64,000 nucleotides of DNA from Chimonanthus salicifolius (Eukaryota > Streptophyta > Magnoliopsida > Laurales > Calycanthaceae): positions 8,213,542 through 8,277,541 of the forward strand of contig CM023534.1 in the NCBI GenBank assembly GCA_013350335.1. The letters are read 5' to 3'. The position numbers were made by a program, and so were the translations under genes. Positions 1-12,000 of this stretch are shown one piece after another. Within the stretch, counting starts at the first letter, position 1, and each line of letters begins with the position of its first letter. Below the pieces are notes generated by a model. The model saw only the letters and a program-made list of their open reading frames with translations, was not told the DNA's origin and did not search any database.

Positions 1-75
1 GATATGAGAGATAAATTTATCGGCCGAAATATCGGCCATATCACATATCGGCCGAGCCGATTTTTAAACCCCTGC
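1..75. repeat. Truncated copy of a CGGCCGATAT-word repeat family
   Basis: The first bases of the window carry three TCGGCC-type words in short succession and end in a run reading TTTTTAAACCCCT. The same words and the same A/T-then-CCCCT ending recur at 22640-22935, 45343-45502, 45712-45830, 46151-46804 and 47325-47760. It is therefore probably the right end of a repeat cut by the window edge. No coding capacity is visible. Confidence 0.45.
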
Positions 76-918
76 TTTTACCCTTGGCCTTTCACATATA
101 TTTTTTTAAGTTCGGAGGTGTCCTGCATCACATCTGATTAGTCTTTCATATACTATGAAAACCTCATATCTACATATGAGTAAGATTGATAGAGCCTTAT
201 TTTATACAGATTTTTATAGGAAGTAGTCTTCATTGAGGCTCCTATCATTTGATTCCAAGAACAATTGGATAACCCTTAGGTTTTTTCGACGGCTAGTAAT
301 CGACACTGATCAAAATCAACATAGCGTGCCATTATGTGAGTGGATAAATTGGTCAAGGGCGGCATTGCCTGTTTGTCAGTGCACAAATTGACAAAAGGCT
401 CATTGTCTCATAATTATTTTGAATGAAAGATGTTAAGATCCATTCCACTGGTCAATCTCATTACCCAAACAAAGCTCTTGGTGGCTGCTGCAGACGGTGG
501 ATCGTAGCTCAAAACTCACACCACCACAAATGTTAAAATAAATGTCATGAAGCAGAAAATTACAATGTTAGATGTACATTTTGGGCTTGTGGGCCAAAAA
601 CAAAATCCTTTTTTTTTTTTTTTTTATAGATAGTGCAAATAACAGAATCCAAAATGACAGTAGAGAATGAGTCTTGTCCAATTTCTGTATATAGTTTGGA
701 TTTTAGAAGTTATCGTGAGACACACAAACCTATTTAACTCGTTCAAAAATCATACAAGTTAATCAACTCTAAAGTTGATTTACTGATTATAAATTTATTT
801 TAGAAAGTGAGAGTCTTGTATTCGAATTTCATTTCACTTTAAAGAGTTGTTATTCGTACTTTTGTTTGCTCGTGTCTTAAAGGTTGGTTGAGTGTTTTAA
901 AAGACCATAAACACATAC

Positions 919-945
919 TATATATATATATATATATATATATAT
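919..945. repeat. (TA)n microsatellite
   Basis: An uninterrupted alternation of T and A over 27 bases. Confidence 0.95.
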
Positions 946-1582
946 TTTAGAGGAATTAATTTTGGCATTGGCATCGATTTTTTATTTAAATGAGGCATTG
1001 TATTGTATTCATTTTTGTTTTTTGTTTTATTATGACAATTTGATAGTATTTCTATTTTACCGTTTTTACATTGTTTTGAATTAAAAATAAAAAAATACGA
1101 ATGTTCATATCAATTTCCTTTAAAATTAAATCTCTCCTTCGTATATAATTGAATGACATTTCAGATACTAAAGTTTGAATCCTTCTGTGATGAATCAATC
1201 CAGCGGGCCTCATCCAAACTTTGCGACTTACAGAATAAGAAGATGATAAATATGGTTGGAGACTGTGATCTATAAAAATTGCTTAGATTGAAGAAACGTG
1301 ACAAAATAATTGGTTGGCTGTGGAAAGAAGATTCCTCCAAGAAAAGTTCAAATGTGCCACTGTTGAGTCACTCTTTGTAATTTGTGGATATTCACAACTT
1401 ATTTTTAATCGCATAAGACAATAGATGGTTTCGTTGGCCCACTGAAGCCGAAGAGATCAGAAATGTATTATTCTAGGGCCCACTCAAATAAAATGAATAA
1501 CAAGAACGATGTTCATATTCAACTATTTAAATTATATTAGATCAAATGCACAACACCGCATTCTACGTGGTGTCACTAATTA

Positions 1583-1777
1583 CTGCTCTCTCTCTCTTCA
1601 AATTAGTTGTCTTATATGGATTTCGAAATTATTCTAAAATAGTTGTTTCATTTATATTGAAATAGTATAAAATATGTTAAAAATAAATGAAATCACATGG
1701 AGGACTAACTTATGTAGAGAGTTTCTTAAAAAATACAAATTTTTCAAATGAGATAACTAAAATGGGACAGGAGGAAG
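1583..1777 (-). mobile_element. Decayed Stowaway-like MITE
   Basis: The right end reads AAAATGGGACAGGAGGAAG followed by TA, a degraded form of the TGGGACAGAGGGAG terminus seen at 26276-26289. Internal text (TTCTTAAAAAATACAAATTTTTCAAATGAG) is the reverse complement of the left part of the 26110 copy. TA dinucleotides lie on both sides, as expected for Tc1/mariner-type MITEs. The left terminus is eroded. Confidence 0.65.
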
Positions 1778-4700
1778 TATGTGATATATGGATAAATTTA
1801 AGATTGAATTTATCATTGTAATTTTTTTAGCAATTATCATTGGCATGAAATGGTTAAATTATATTCTCTTTTTCACCTCTTGTGATTTTAATATATTATG
1901 ATTTATCACTTCAAGAAAAGAAATGGTTAAATCATCTTTAAATTTGCTTACTTGGCATCTGTTGATTGGTGACATTAGAACTAAATTTTACCGGTTTTCA
2001 TGTACATAACTTAGTGGGCTTTACATGGGCGCATATGAATAGGTAGATTTGAAATATAGTTGTCCATTATTTTTTCTGAGGTTGTCTTAGTTTGCATCTA
2101 AATTGAATGCTTTGACTTCAATATTTCGTTTCAGAAAACTCTATGATAAATTTAAGATTTAAAAATTATATACAATAGAATTTACAAATAATAGAAAATA
2201 ATGATAAAAAATAAATGAATAAAATTTCATCTTCTATAAATAAATGAACTTTTTTCACTCTTTTATATATATTTGATAATATAGGTATACTCATCTCACA
2301 TTGCTGGTGAGACTTATCTTAGAGATACAATATAAGAAAAGAGTCGAAGTTGAGATCTTTAGTCAAATATAAAATCTCTCGCCAACGAATTCGGTGATGA
2401 AAATTTAGTAAAAATTAGATTGATATCAAAATAAATATAAATTTAATTCAGTAAAGGATTTAAAGAATAAATAGAGATAAAAATCAAAGTGAAATCTCAT
2501 GTAAATTTCGCCTTAAAAGATAAAATTGTTTTCAAATGATTTATTGAAATTTAACGTGGAGGAAAACACTCAACGCAGAACATGTCTGGTTCAGCCTGGG
2601 TCCTCCTCCATTTTTTCGTGGGCCCCATATCTTTAAACTTCAAGATGCGATTTGGAGTGCAGAGTAGAGATAGAGATGGCCCTGAAACGGGAAAGGGTTG
2701 GACATAAGAGTGGAGCCCACAATTCCTCTTGGGAGGTGAAATCCAGCTGTGACGACGCCACATCAGCCGTTCACGCAGTAGAAGGCAGTGCGGCAGGGGG
2801 GGGTATAAATGTCATGTGGACCCGGATCACATGCAACGCGTTGGATGTTAAAAATCGTTGAATGCAGCCGGGGATCCAAATCACGTGACCATTAAATGGG
2901 GATTAAAATAATTGGCACTCTTTTCGCCGGCAATTGCCGTCGCTGCCTCTACGTGTGATTCTTAGTTTCTTACAAAATAAGATGTTAAATGTTGCCATGA
3001 CCCTTTTAAGTTATAACTGAGAGTGACATTCGTGAGAATATTTCCACGTGGCACTTTAAACAGTCAGACAGGTGACTAATCTTACCCCTATAGGCGTATA
3101 GGCGTATAAACACTGCAGCATCCCTTCAGCCCTATAGGCGTGAAAAAAAAAAAAAAGAAGCATGCCGTTGGTCGAGTGTATTTGTCCGTTTAATCCTTTA
3201 ATTTAAAAAGCCTAGATACAGTTTTATATACAGAGGGAGAAACGTGTTAATTTAAATTCTAAATAAATTAATGAGACCGTAAAAGTCTAACGGGCTTTTT
3301 AGCCCAAGACTCTGTCTGGTTAGTTGAATAAATGGACTCAGTCTACAGACCAAAGCCGTACCTATCAAATAGAGATACTAAAGAAAGCCCATTAATCTAA
3401 GCAGACTCAAGCTATTATTAGGCCCATGACCAGCTCTAGTGAATTCAGATGAAGTGCAGAAAATGAAAGGGGTCTGAGTCAAATCAGAGGCTATCACTTA
3501 TTAGTGCTTACATGGCAATGAAGTTGATGACCCTAATTGTAACGATTAGGGTTAAAATTAGTTAAGTCAAGTAGTCAACCCAGGGCTGGGCCAAGACTTG
3601 AAAACATATATTAGAGTCCAGAATTATATTTTGAGCAACGTTTTGAAAATCAGTTTAATCATTGAACTGTTGAAGGTCAAGGTTTAGTTGGAAACCATAC
3701 CGTACATAGAAGGATCCAGAATATCGATACCTGGAAATTGAAAGAAACACTAGTATGAACTCCGAACTCTTTGAGTCTGTCCATGTAGGGCTAAATTGCT
3801 AATGGTTCATTTTACTGTTTGTGTAATTTGATGGGCCTCACCATGGCTAGACCCAGTCCCAGAGAACCCAATTGGAGAATTACTAGCATCATACGTCCTT
3901 ACTTTAGTTGTACGTAGACCTTTCGGTATGGGTTTCTTTTACCTGCCTACTTGCAAGTTATTGGGCAATCAATGAAATGGCTAGGATTGCCCAGCTCATG
4001 TCTTTCTCCCTGTCAGATCAACGATTTGCTGTACAATGTAAGTTCTCAATCTCAAACAGGGAGGGTATGATTTTTCAATCTAATTTGTGTTCAAAAGAAA
4101 ATTTATTAATCCAGTCTGTGTTATCCTAGGGACCACACTGAAAAGAAAATGGAAACAACTTTTTACATAAGTTGAGTCATGGGCTGGACTTACGCCATGC
4201 TCATATACTTAGGCCCCATTCCGAAGCCTGATTGTTTGATTCAATCTAAGCCTGTAAGGCGTGATGGGTTTTTCCTGTCTTGCCTGAGCCTGTCCTCTCA
4301 GTGGATCAGTTATTTACAGACGGATATATAATATGTTAACTAAATATTCATATTATTTTATGGGAGAATATATAAAAAATATTTACGTTGAGTATAAACT
4401 TATGGGCCTGATGTGAAAGGATTTTATACCCTAAAAAGGGTAGACAGTCTAAAAGTACTCTCGGTTTACAGGCCTAACCCTCACTTATCAAACAGAAATA
4501 CTTGACCACGTCTGTCTAAATAGTGTGGAATGGGCTTACGTTCAACTAAATATCTAAGAGTCCATCCACATAGCTGGGCTTGAGCTTATGTGTGATCTGA
4601 CTAATATTTAAGCTGGAACCGGGCCTAAGCATGTTAATGCCCAAAATTGAAGCATAAATTTATACATATTGGTCTAATTTGTGCCAGCCTTATATTGATA

Positions 4701-5164
4701 CTTCCATATCGTCTCCATTTTGATGGATACTGCTGGTAAAATGGGCCCATGTTGTACAAGTTTGATGGGCATATTCAGAATTCAAATTTTCACTAATTGG
4801 TAGGGCCTTTGGGTTAGTATGAGGGTCATTGACCCCATCATTATTGAGAGATGGTGAAAAATCACTCCTGTAAGGTTCTAACCAACAAATCTACGAATTG
4901 AGCTCGAGTTAACCTACCCATAATCCAATTTCCAGACCCTCTTGAGTTGGGCCATCAAGCTTCTGGTATGGGCTTTGGGCACAATGCAGCTCAATTGCAC
5001 CGGCGAATGCATGACATGAAGTTTCAAAACTAAGATTTGATCAAGTTAAGCAATTTCGATAGTTTTTTTAAATCATAAAATTTATTGATTCACTTAACTC
5101 AAAATTTTATTGAATCGAGTTAATTTGAATTAACTTGTGTTTTCTTTAATAAATTTTAGACTAT

Positions 5165-5338
5165 AAGCTAAAGTAATATATTCTAACCCAACTGGTTACC
5201 TCCTGCATCAGGAAGCTGGAGGTTGCTGGTTAGAACTTCCATGACCTAACCTTGGTGTGCCCTAGGGGTAGTGGGCTCACCTGTGGAGGTTTACGCTCGG
5301 TATCCCGTAGTTTTCCACACGTAAATTAAAAAAAAATT
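5165..5338 (+). mobile_element. tRNA-derived SINE-like element, copy 1
   Basis: The 3' half contains CCTAACCTTGGTGTGCCCTA, a GGGCTCACCTGTGG block and an ending CACACGTAAATT followed by an A run. The same blocks occur at 28741-28905, and the 3' end recurs at 52981-53043 and, on the other strand, near 16151-16183. An A-rich tail and dispersed copies with a shared 3' end fit a SINE. The promoter boxes are too decayed here to recognise well; copy 2 has a better B box. Confidence 0.55.
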
Positions 5339-6016
5339 GTAAAAATAGCATAAAGTATTTTACTTGGCATATGGTTGGGCAGCCCCATCAGACTCCCTTG
5401 TATCCATGAAAGAGTTAGTGGATAATCTACATGAATAGAAATTTACTAGTAATTTCTTATTATTATCATCATTATTAAAAATTAAAAATTAAAAATTAAT
5501 ATTAACATTATAATCTACTAAATGGATTTTATCATTGATTTCAAGATGTTATGTTTAGTAATGAATAATGATCTTTAGTTATGATTTTTATTAATGCAAT
5601 CTTTCATAATAACTTCTTTAGCAAAATTTTTTGCTTTTAAATTTTCTATATATTTTCGTAAGATTTCGCTTGTCCAATTTCTGAAAATTAAGAAGTCAAA
5701 TTTGTCCTTTTTCCAATATGCTTCAAGTATAGCAAATGGAATAATATCTTGAACCTTTGTACACATAAAAATTAGTCTCGTTTCAAAAATTTAATTATCT
5801 GATTAAAAGTTAAAAGTTTAACATCAAATTATGAAAATTTTAACATCAATTAAATTTCAACTCTTATATCAAATAATTAAAATTTTAAATTATACATAAT
5901 TTATATTCAAATAATTATTATAATTTTCTCATTATTAAAGGCAATCCAGACTAAACGGATAAGACGCTCTGTTTCTCTTCGTGGGAGGCGCCGGTACATG
6001 CTTTCGCTTTCCTGCA

Positions 6017-9000
6017 ATGGCTGCTACGCCCACCCTTGCGCACTTTAGCGCCCTCCGCCACGCCACCTTCCCTCGCTTTTCTTTCGAGACGAATCCAAAG
6101 GGAAAGAGGCGAAGCGCTCATGTTAGCGCGTCTCTCCCCCAAACCAGGCGCTTCTTCTCTTCTATCGCTCTCTTTCTCTTCCATCCTAATTGTACGCACC
6201 TCCTCCCTTCATTTCGCTTTCCATCCATTGGCATCCATTGCTGCTAACGTGCGCCCCCTTTCTTCGTTTCTTTAGATAGAAGAAGGCACTCTTTGTATAT
6301 GCGTAAAAAAAAAAAGAGAGTTTGCGTCTATTACTATCCTTTTTCTTATGATTCTCTGAAATATAAAAGTATTTACTGTTTACAGCTTTTTCTCTTGGAC
6401 AGATGCTTATGCAAGCAGCATTTTTGATAAGTATGTAAAGAGGTGAGTCCAATTCAAGCTATAGATATGTTTATCAGCTACAGTTACGAGTGTGGAAAAT
6501 TTGGTCTTTCTCTTTCAATTTATCTACTAAAAGTAATTTAGGTGTGTTTCGTTCTCTATAACTTTTTTCATTGTCAAAAAGTCCTACAATAATATTACTC
6601 TTCATCATCATATGAATCGGTGTTCTGAATTGTATCAGATTGTAAAATTCAAAAGTTTCTTTAGTTCTTAAGAATTTATAAAAATAAGCTACATCGCCAA
6701 CCTCCCCACTCACCCACCCACCCAATTGGAATACCACAGAATGTAGATGGTTTAATCAGCATTTTGCATTAGTAGGAACATATATAATCTCGAATAGTTA
6801 AATCAGACAATCTTATGTGCATTTTTCGGCAAAAATATGTGATGGGATGGGAATTGTTTTCACCTGTAATCTTCTCATAAGCAGTTTGGTTCTGAATCTT
6901 TATTGCATTACATTCTCACAGCTTCTAATTTTATGAGATTCACATGGGTTATGATGTGGGGATTTAATTATAGAGTATCTAGATGCCAAGCTAAACAAAA
7001 ACTGGTGGGTGTCACTTTGTGATGATGTAATGACAAAAGAGAATTCACCAACATTATGTTGTGCTACAATTGCAGATGGCAGTTGATGTAGACAATGCAA
7101 ACAGTCTAACACTGGCTTCTGTAACGTTTAGTCTAGTTGTAATTGAATAAAGAGCTCATGTGCAACCTTTCAAGGAAAAAAAGTAATAATAAAGAGTTGA
7201 TGTGTGTATAATATTTCAGGGAGATTTAGTTGTCATTTATTTATATTACTGTCTGAATATGCTTTAAAAAAAAAAAGATGTTTTCATGCAAAAGTTGCAC
7301 CTCTTTTTTTTATTGTTTGACAAGGTTGTGTTGCTAATTTTATACATGAAGAAAGGTCTTAATATGCTTTAGTTTATAGTGTTGGAATTCATCTATGCAT
7401 AAAATTGATTGTGTGGGCATATAATTTTAGGACAAGATATGATGTACTATGACTTATGCTGCTTGAAAGAAATCAGAATGGCTCCCATTATTTTATCTTA
7501 TATTAGTCTCTGTTCCAATAACTGCTGACTAAATAATATTTTTAGATCATGAAGGTGCACTTTTTGATGCTTTGCTTCGGATATGGTCTGTTTTGATGGA
7601 TCCTAGGCTTGCTTTGTGGTATCATGACCTTTAATTAGATACTAATTTTTTAATCCAGGAAAAAGCTTGAACCATTAGAAGCATACGTCCCTGCCATTCT
7701 CTTGACTCAATCCCAATTTAAGGACTTAGGTGGCACTCTTCTGTTTACTCCATTGATCCCTTTATCTATGCATTCTTAAATTTGGTAATTACATCAATCT
7801 TTTGATGCAGAGAAAACTTTCGAAGGTGATCAACCAGAATTTGCTGCCAGTAGATCTCTGTTACGGTCTGGTCCAGCAGGATCTCTCCGTGTAAATATTC
7901 GAGCAGTAAGTTTCAAGATCTTTGCATATTCTTTTTGAACTTCCTTCCATGTCACAGACACATGCCTAACACGCAGACTCAGCCCTTAAATTCCCTTGAA
8001 TTTTTGGGGCCTGAAATTGAGGACCAGGAGACACGTGCTATAGAATATAGATATGCAGTATTTTATGAATTTCCTTAAATAATATTATGTATGAAAGAAG
8101 AAGTTTGCAAGAAAAGAGTCCCCCTTCGCCTAAAAGGATGACTTATAAAATATTTATTAGATCTGTGGTGCTCTATGGAGCAGTGTTGGACAATGAAGAA
8201 AAGACAAATAAGAAAAGTTAAGACAACAGAGATGCATATACTATATTGGATGAGTGGTTTAACCTTTAAAGATAGAGTTTAGAAAAAAAGGCATTAGGGA
8301 TAGTTTAAAGATAACTCTGATAGATGATAAACTGAGAGAAACTCGTTTGATACCTTTGGTCATGTTAGTAAAAGACCAAGCACAACCCCAATACGTCGAG
8401 TGGAGAGGCTATGGATTGAAGGCACTAGGAGGAGAGGCAATGTTTGAAAACATGGAGGGAAGGGATTAAAAAAAGACATGTTAGACTGTGGAGTGACGGA
8501 TGGTATGGTTTATGATAGAGTTAAATGGAGAAGAACTCTTAAAGTTCAACCCCAAATAGATGGGATTATCGGCTTCTACCACTGATGATGATGAAAGGAT
8601 AAATTTGTTTGGTCAGGTACTGGATCATGTTCCATCTAAAAAAAAAAGTACTAGATCATGTTGGAAAGTGTTGTGAATGGGTCTGGTCAGATCCAAGGCT
8701 CAACTGGCCCGGAAAGCTATAATGGTGAACCATTCTAACTTGATATTTGCTATCAATAATATATTATTGTTACTATCACTATTTATTTATTTTAGCACTC
8801 TGTACATGTTCATTAAGTTGTAACCAAAATTTAATTGAGTCTGGGTCTGGGTATGAAACCTAGGACTAGGGGCTGGACCTAGGTGCAACTAAATGTAGCT
8901 TGCTCTGGATTTGGGTTGAATTTCAAAATGTGTGACACATTTGTCTTGGATATGCACCCATGCCAAACTCTTCATAGACGCTCCATCGACTCTTCTAGTA

Positions 9001-12000
9001 CTATTTAACATAGCTTTCCAAGATTATAAAAATATTACCACACCTTTCTCCTTTTGAAATCTAATTAGAATATTGATATGTATGTCACTTGATTGTTTAG
9101 AGTAAACTAGTACATTATTTTCTGTTAATGTTATTTTCACACCTTATTTTCATTTAAAATAAACTTGAATATTAATTTATTTAAGTATTGTGCTGAGTGC
9201 CTGAGTCCTTTTTTCGTTTTGCTGAGCACAATATATGTACCCATATGACATAATAGCGGACTAGCAGACTGTTAATAAGCATGCTGTTTGATACACATTG
9301 TTCAAGGCTTGAACATTTTCAGGTGCCTCCCAAAAGAAATATAAAAACAAATGGGAAAATCTTACGCTCCTAGCCCCATAGTTGGGGGGTGTAAGAAAGA
9401 AGTGTGGGTTAAGAACATGCAACCACCTTCATATTATCCTAAGAAAAAGGCTAATATTTGAAGGCTAGGATCTTAGAGTCTGGTTATCTTTTTGTTAAAG
9501 AACGGAAGGTGGTGATATTGAGTCTTAAACAAAAACAGTCTAAGATTGGATTTATAGACTTAAAAGAGAGCATGTAAGTATGTAACTACAAGCTAGTAAG
9601 CCGAGTGAACCAAATCCTATGAACCAAAGGAATCAAGACTTACAAATTACAAGGTTTTAAATATCGGGTAGACTGTTCTCATAGTTGGTTGTTGAAATTC
9701 CTATATGCTTTTATTTGATTGGTGTATAGGCTGATACAAATACGACTTTCAGAAAAACTAGTATCATAGTAGTCAAAGGCGCAACTGGGCTCCAGCATCT
9801 CTTTCAGCAGTCAAAGGTGCAGCTAGGTGCCATGGCCCCCTTTGTACCTTGAGTGCAGGAACAGTATCCATATCAGATGGCACATTGCCTGTATTAGTTG
9901 ATACAGACTGTTGTGGCTGATATGGAATCTTATTTGATTGTATGGATGGTCAATCAGGTGGAGATTTGAATCTCTGATACGTTCCCACTATCAGTTTTTT
10001 GGAAAATCTTACAATCCACCAATCTCTATTTAGAACAATGATGAACGAGATCTATGAATTCAATCAAACTGAAAACAGAGGAGAAAACATCATGAATGGT
10101 GATCCTCCAGTCTAGATTCACCCTGCTCAGAATCTATAGATCCCATGTTTGACACCGCATCTGTGCTCAAAAGTCAAAACTAATAGTGGACTTCTCTTTC
10201 TTAAACAGTATATGCAAGAGTTGGTTGAGTCAGTTTAGGAAGTGATGCAATGCTCTTGTTTCTTTTCAGAGAGGACTCTAGCTACTGCATCCAGCCCATG
10301 CTGCATCTTTTACAGTACCTAACTATGGAACTTTTTGGGATGCTCTTATTTGACTGGGAGTTGTAGCCCCTGATATACTAAAATTGGATTTTTTTTGGGG
10401 AAACATTAATGCTAAAATTGGATTAGAAGACAGAAGATGTTCATTGATGCATCACTTCGTCCTAGAAATGTACTTCTTTATTTAGGTGGTGGGTATGTTC
10501 ATACGTGCTGCATCAAATAAAATATCTCGTGCCGCAGCTTAGTTAATGCTACTAAACATTCTTACTCATGTTCATTTACTTATGGCAGTTTTATGCACCT
10601 GAGTTCCTTTAGCTTGAAAATTCTTTTGGGAATTATAGGTAGCACAATATGCATCAGAAGATGGTAGAGGAAAAGTTGCTATTGATGCAGTCGACCGATG
10701 TCTTGGGTACATGCTTCAGTTGCATCCTCATAAAAAAATACTGTAGCTTCATGCATTCTGTCAAATTTCTTGTTTGCCAAGTTCTTTTTTCCAATATTCG
10801 TACATTGATTTGATAGACTCCTTGCATTTCGGCTTCTGCATTCCTCCCAGACTAGTACTTCCTAACTCAGATGGTTAAGAAGATAATATAGACTGTCCAT
10901 AAAAAGTGCCAGTGATCAAATGGTTGGGATCTTGCCATATGGGTGGTTTCTTGGTGCGTGTTGTGTGTCTGGTTTAGCCTATTGGATCAACAGCTCTGAT
11001 TACTGAACCATGGGCTCCACATATATTGAAATCTTTTGTACAGGCCCTATGATTCTTGTCATTAGTGCTCAGGAGGATAAGTATATCAAGTGGGTTGATG
11101 ATGTGTGTTATTTGCCATGGCCATTGAGGGACTTTGACAGTTCACTCTAGTTAATGTGAATGACTATTTTAATTTTCAAAAAAAAAATGTGAATGACTAT
11201 TTTTCTGCTCCTTTAGGTCCTTGGAGGAGCTTGACTCACTGCTACTGCATGCATCAAGGAATGATCCCACAGCCAAAGTTGAATCTATGAAAGCAAAGAT
11301 CAATGCTGCTCTGGGTGCCCTAGATAGGTATAGTCAGATATTATAATGTGTCTTTCTTCACCCTTTGCTTCTGAATGTTCTATCTACTACTTTATGGCAT
11401 TTTTGTGGAAAACAGTAACGTGGGATGTGGAGTATATGGGAGTGGGAAAATCCTTTTACTTAGGTGAGGGGTTGTCCCCTGTTTGGTCGACATCTATGTT
11501 CGGGAAAGCAGGGACCACTTGGCCACTTGCTGGTGCCACCTTTTTGTGGTGATGAAGTAACCATTTGCCCCATTGAGCACCTGCCCTTTTTTTCCTCTCA
11601 AACTGTTTAATGGAATGTTTAGGTGCAAAACTGTTTCTCCACTTCTACTTTCACTTGTGAACACCAAACAAGAATGAAGTAAAATGTGTATTTCTCTGTA
11701 ATTGGGTTTCTTCACCTCTAGTTTGTTCTCCTTAATTGGGTAATCTTCACACCTACCCACATCCAAATGCACCTGAGGTTTATGATCTTAGTTGAAATCC
11801 TTGTGCACTCTTTATTTTGTGTCATGCATTGGGCACATGTATGGTTTGAATGGACCGTTAATCTTGTGGACAATCCAAGCAAAAAAAAAATTGGATTATT
11901 GTGCGCATAATGAGTCAAATTTACACAAGCTGACCAGATGCATGAACAGCCTTTCCACCTAAATTCTCAATTATCAGGTTACAATGTAGTCATTAAGACT

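Larger units (their letters stand above)
76..5950. other. Intergenic region, no gene supported
   Basis: Six kilobases of AT-rich DNA with only short chance ORFs. It holds a TA microsatellite (919-945), a decayed Stowaway-like MITE (1583-1777), a SINE-like copy (about 5165-5338) and, between about 3280 and 5000, many scattered TGGGCC/GGGCCT words. A less AT-rich patch at 2560-3070 has two CACGTG palindromes (2882-2887 and 3045-3050), which could be promoter material, but no convincing ORF follows it. I see no RNA gene. Confidence 0.5.

Noticed and set aside
2551..2861. Overlapping plus and minus ORFs near two CACGTG palindromes
   Set aside because: No domain on either strand, and codon content does not resemble the real genes in the window.
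5951..6199. Minus-strand ORF opposite exon 1 of the lumen-protein gene
   Set aside because: It is a shadow of the transit-peptide exon, which fits splice sites and later exons on the plus strand.
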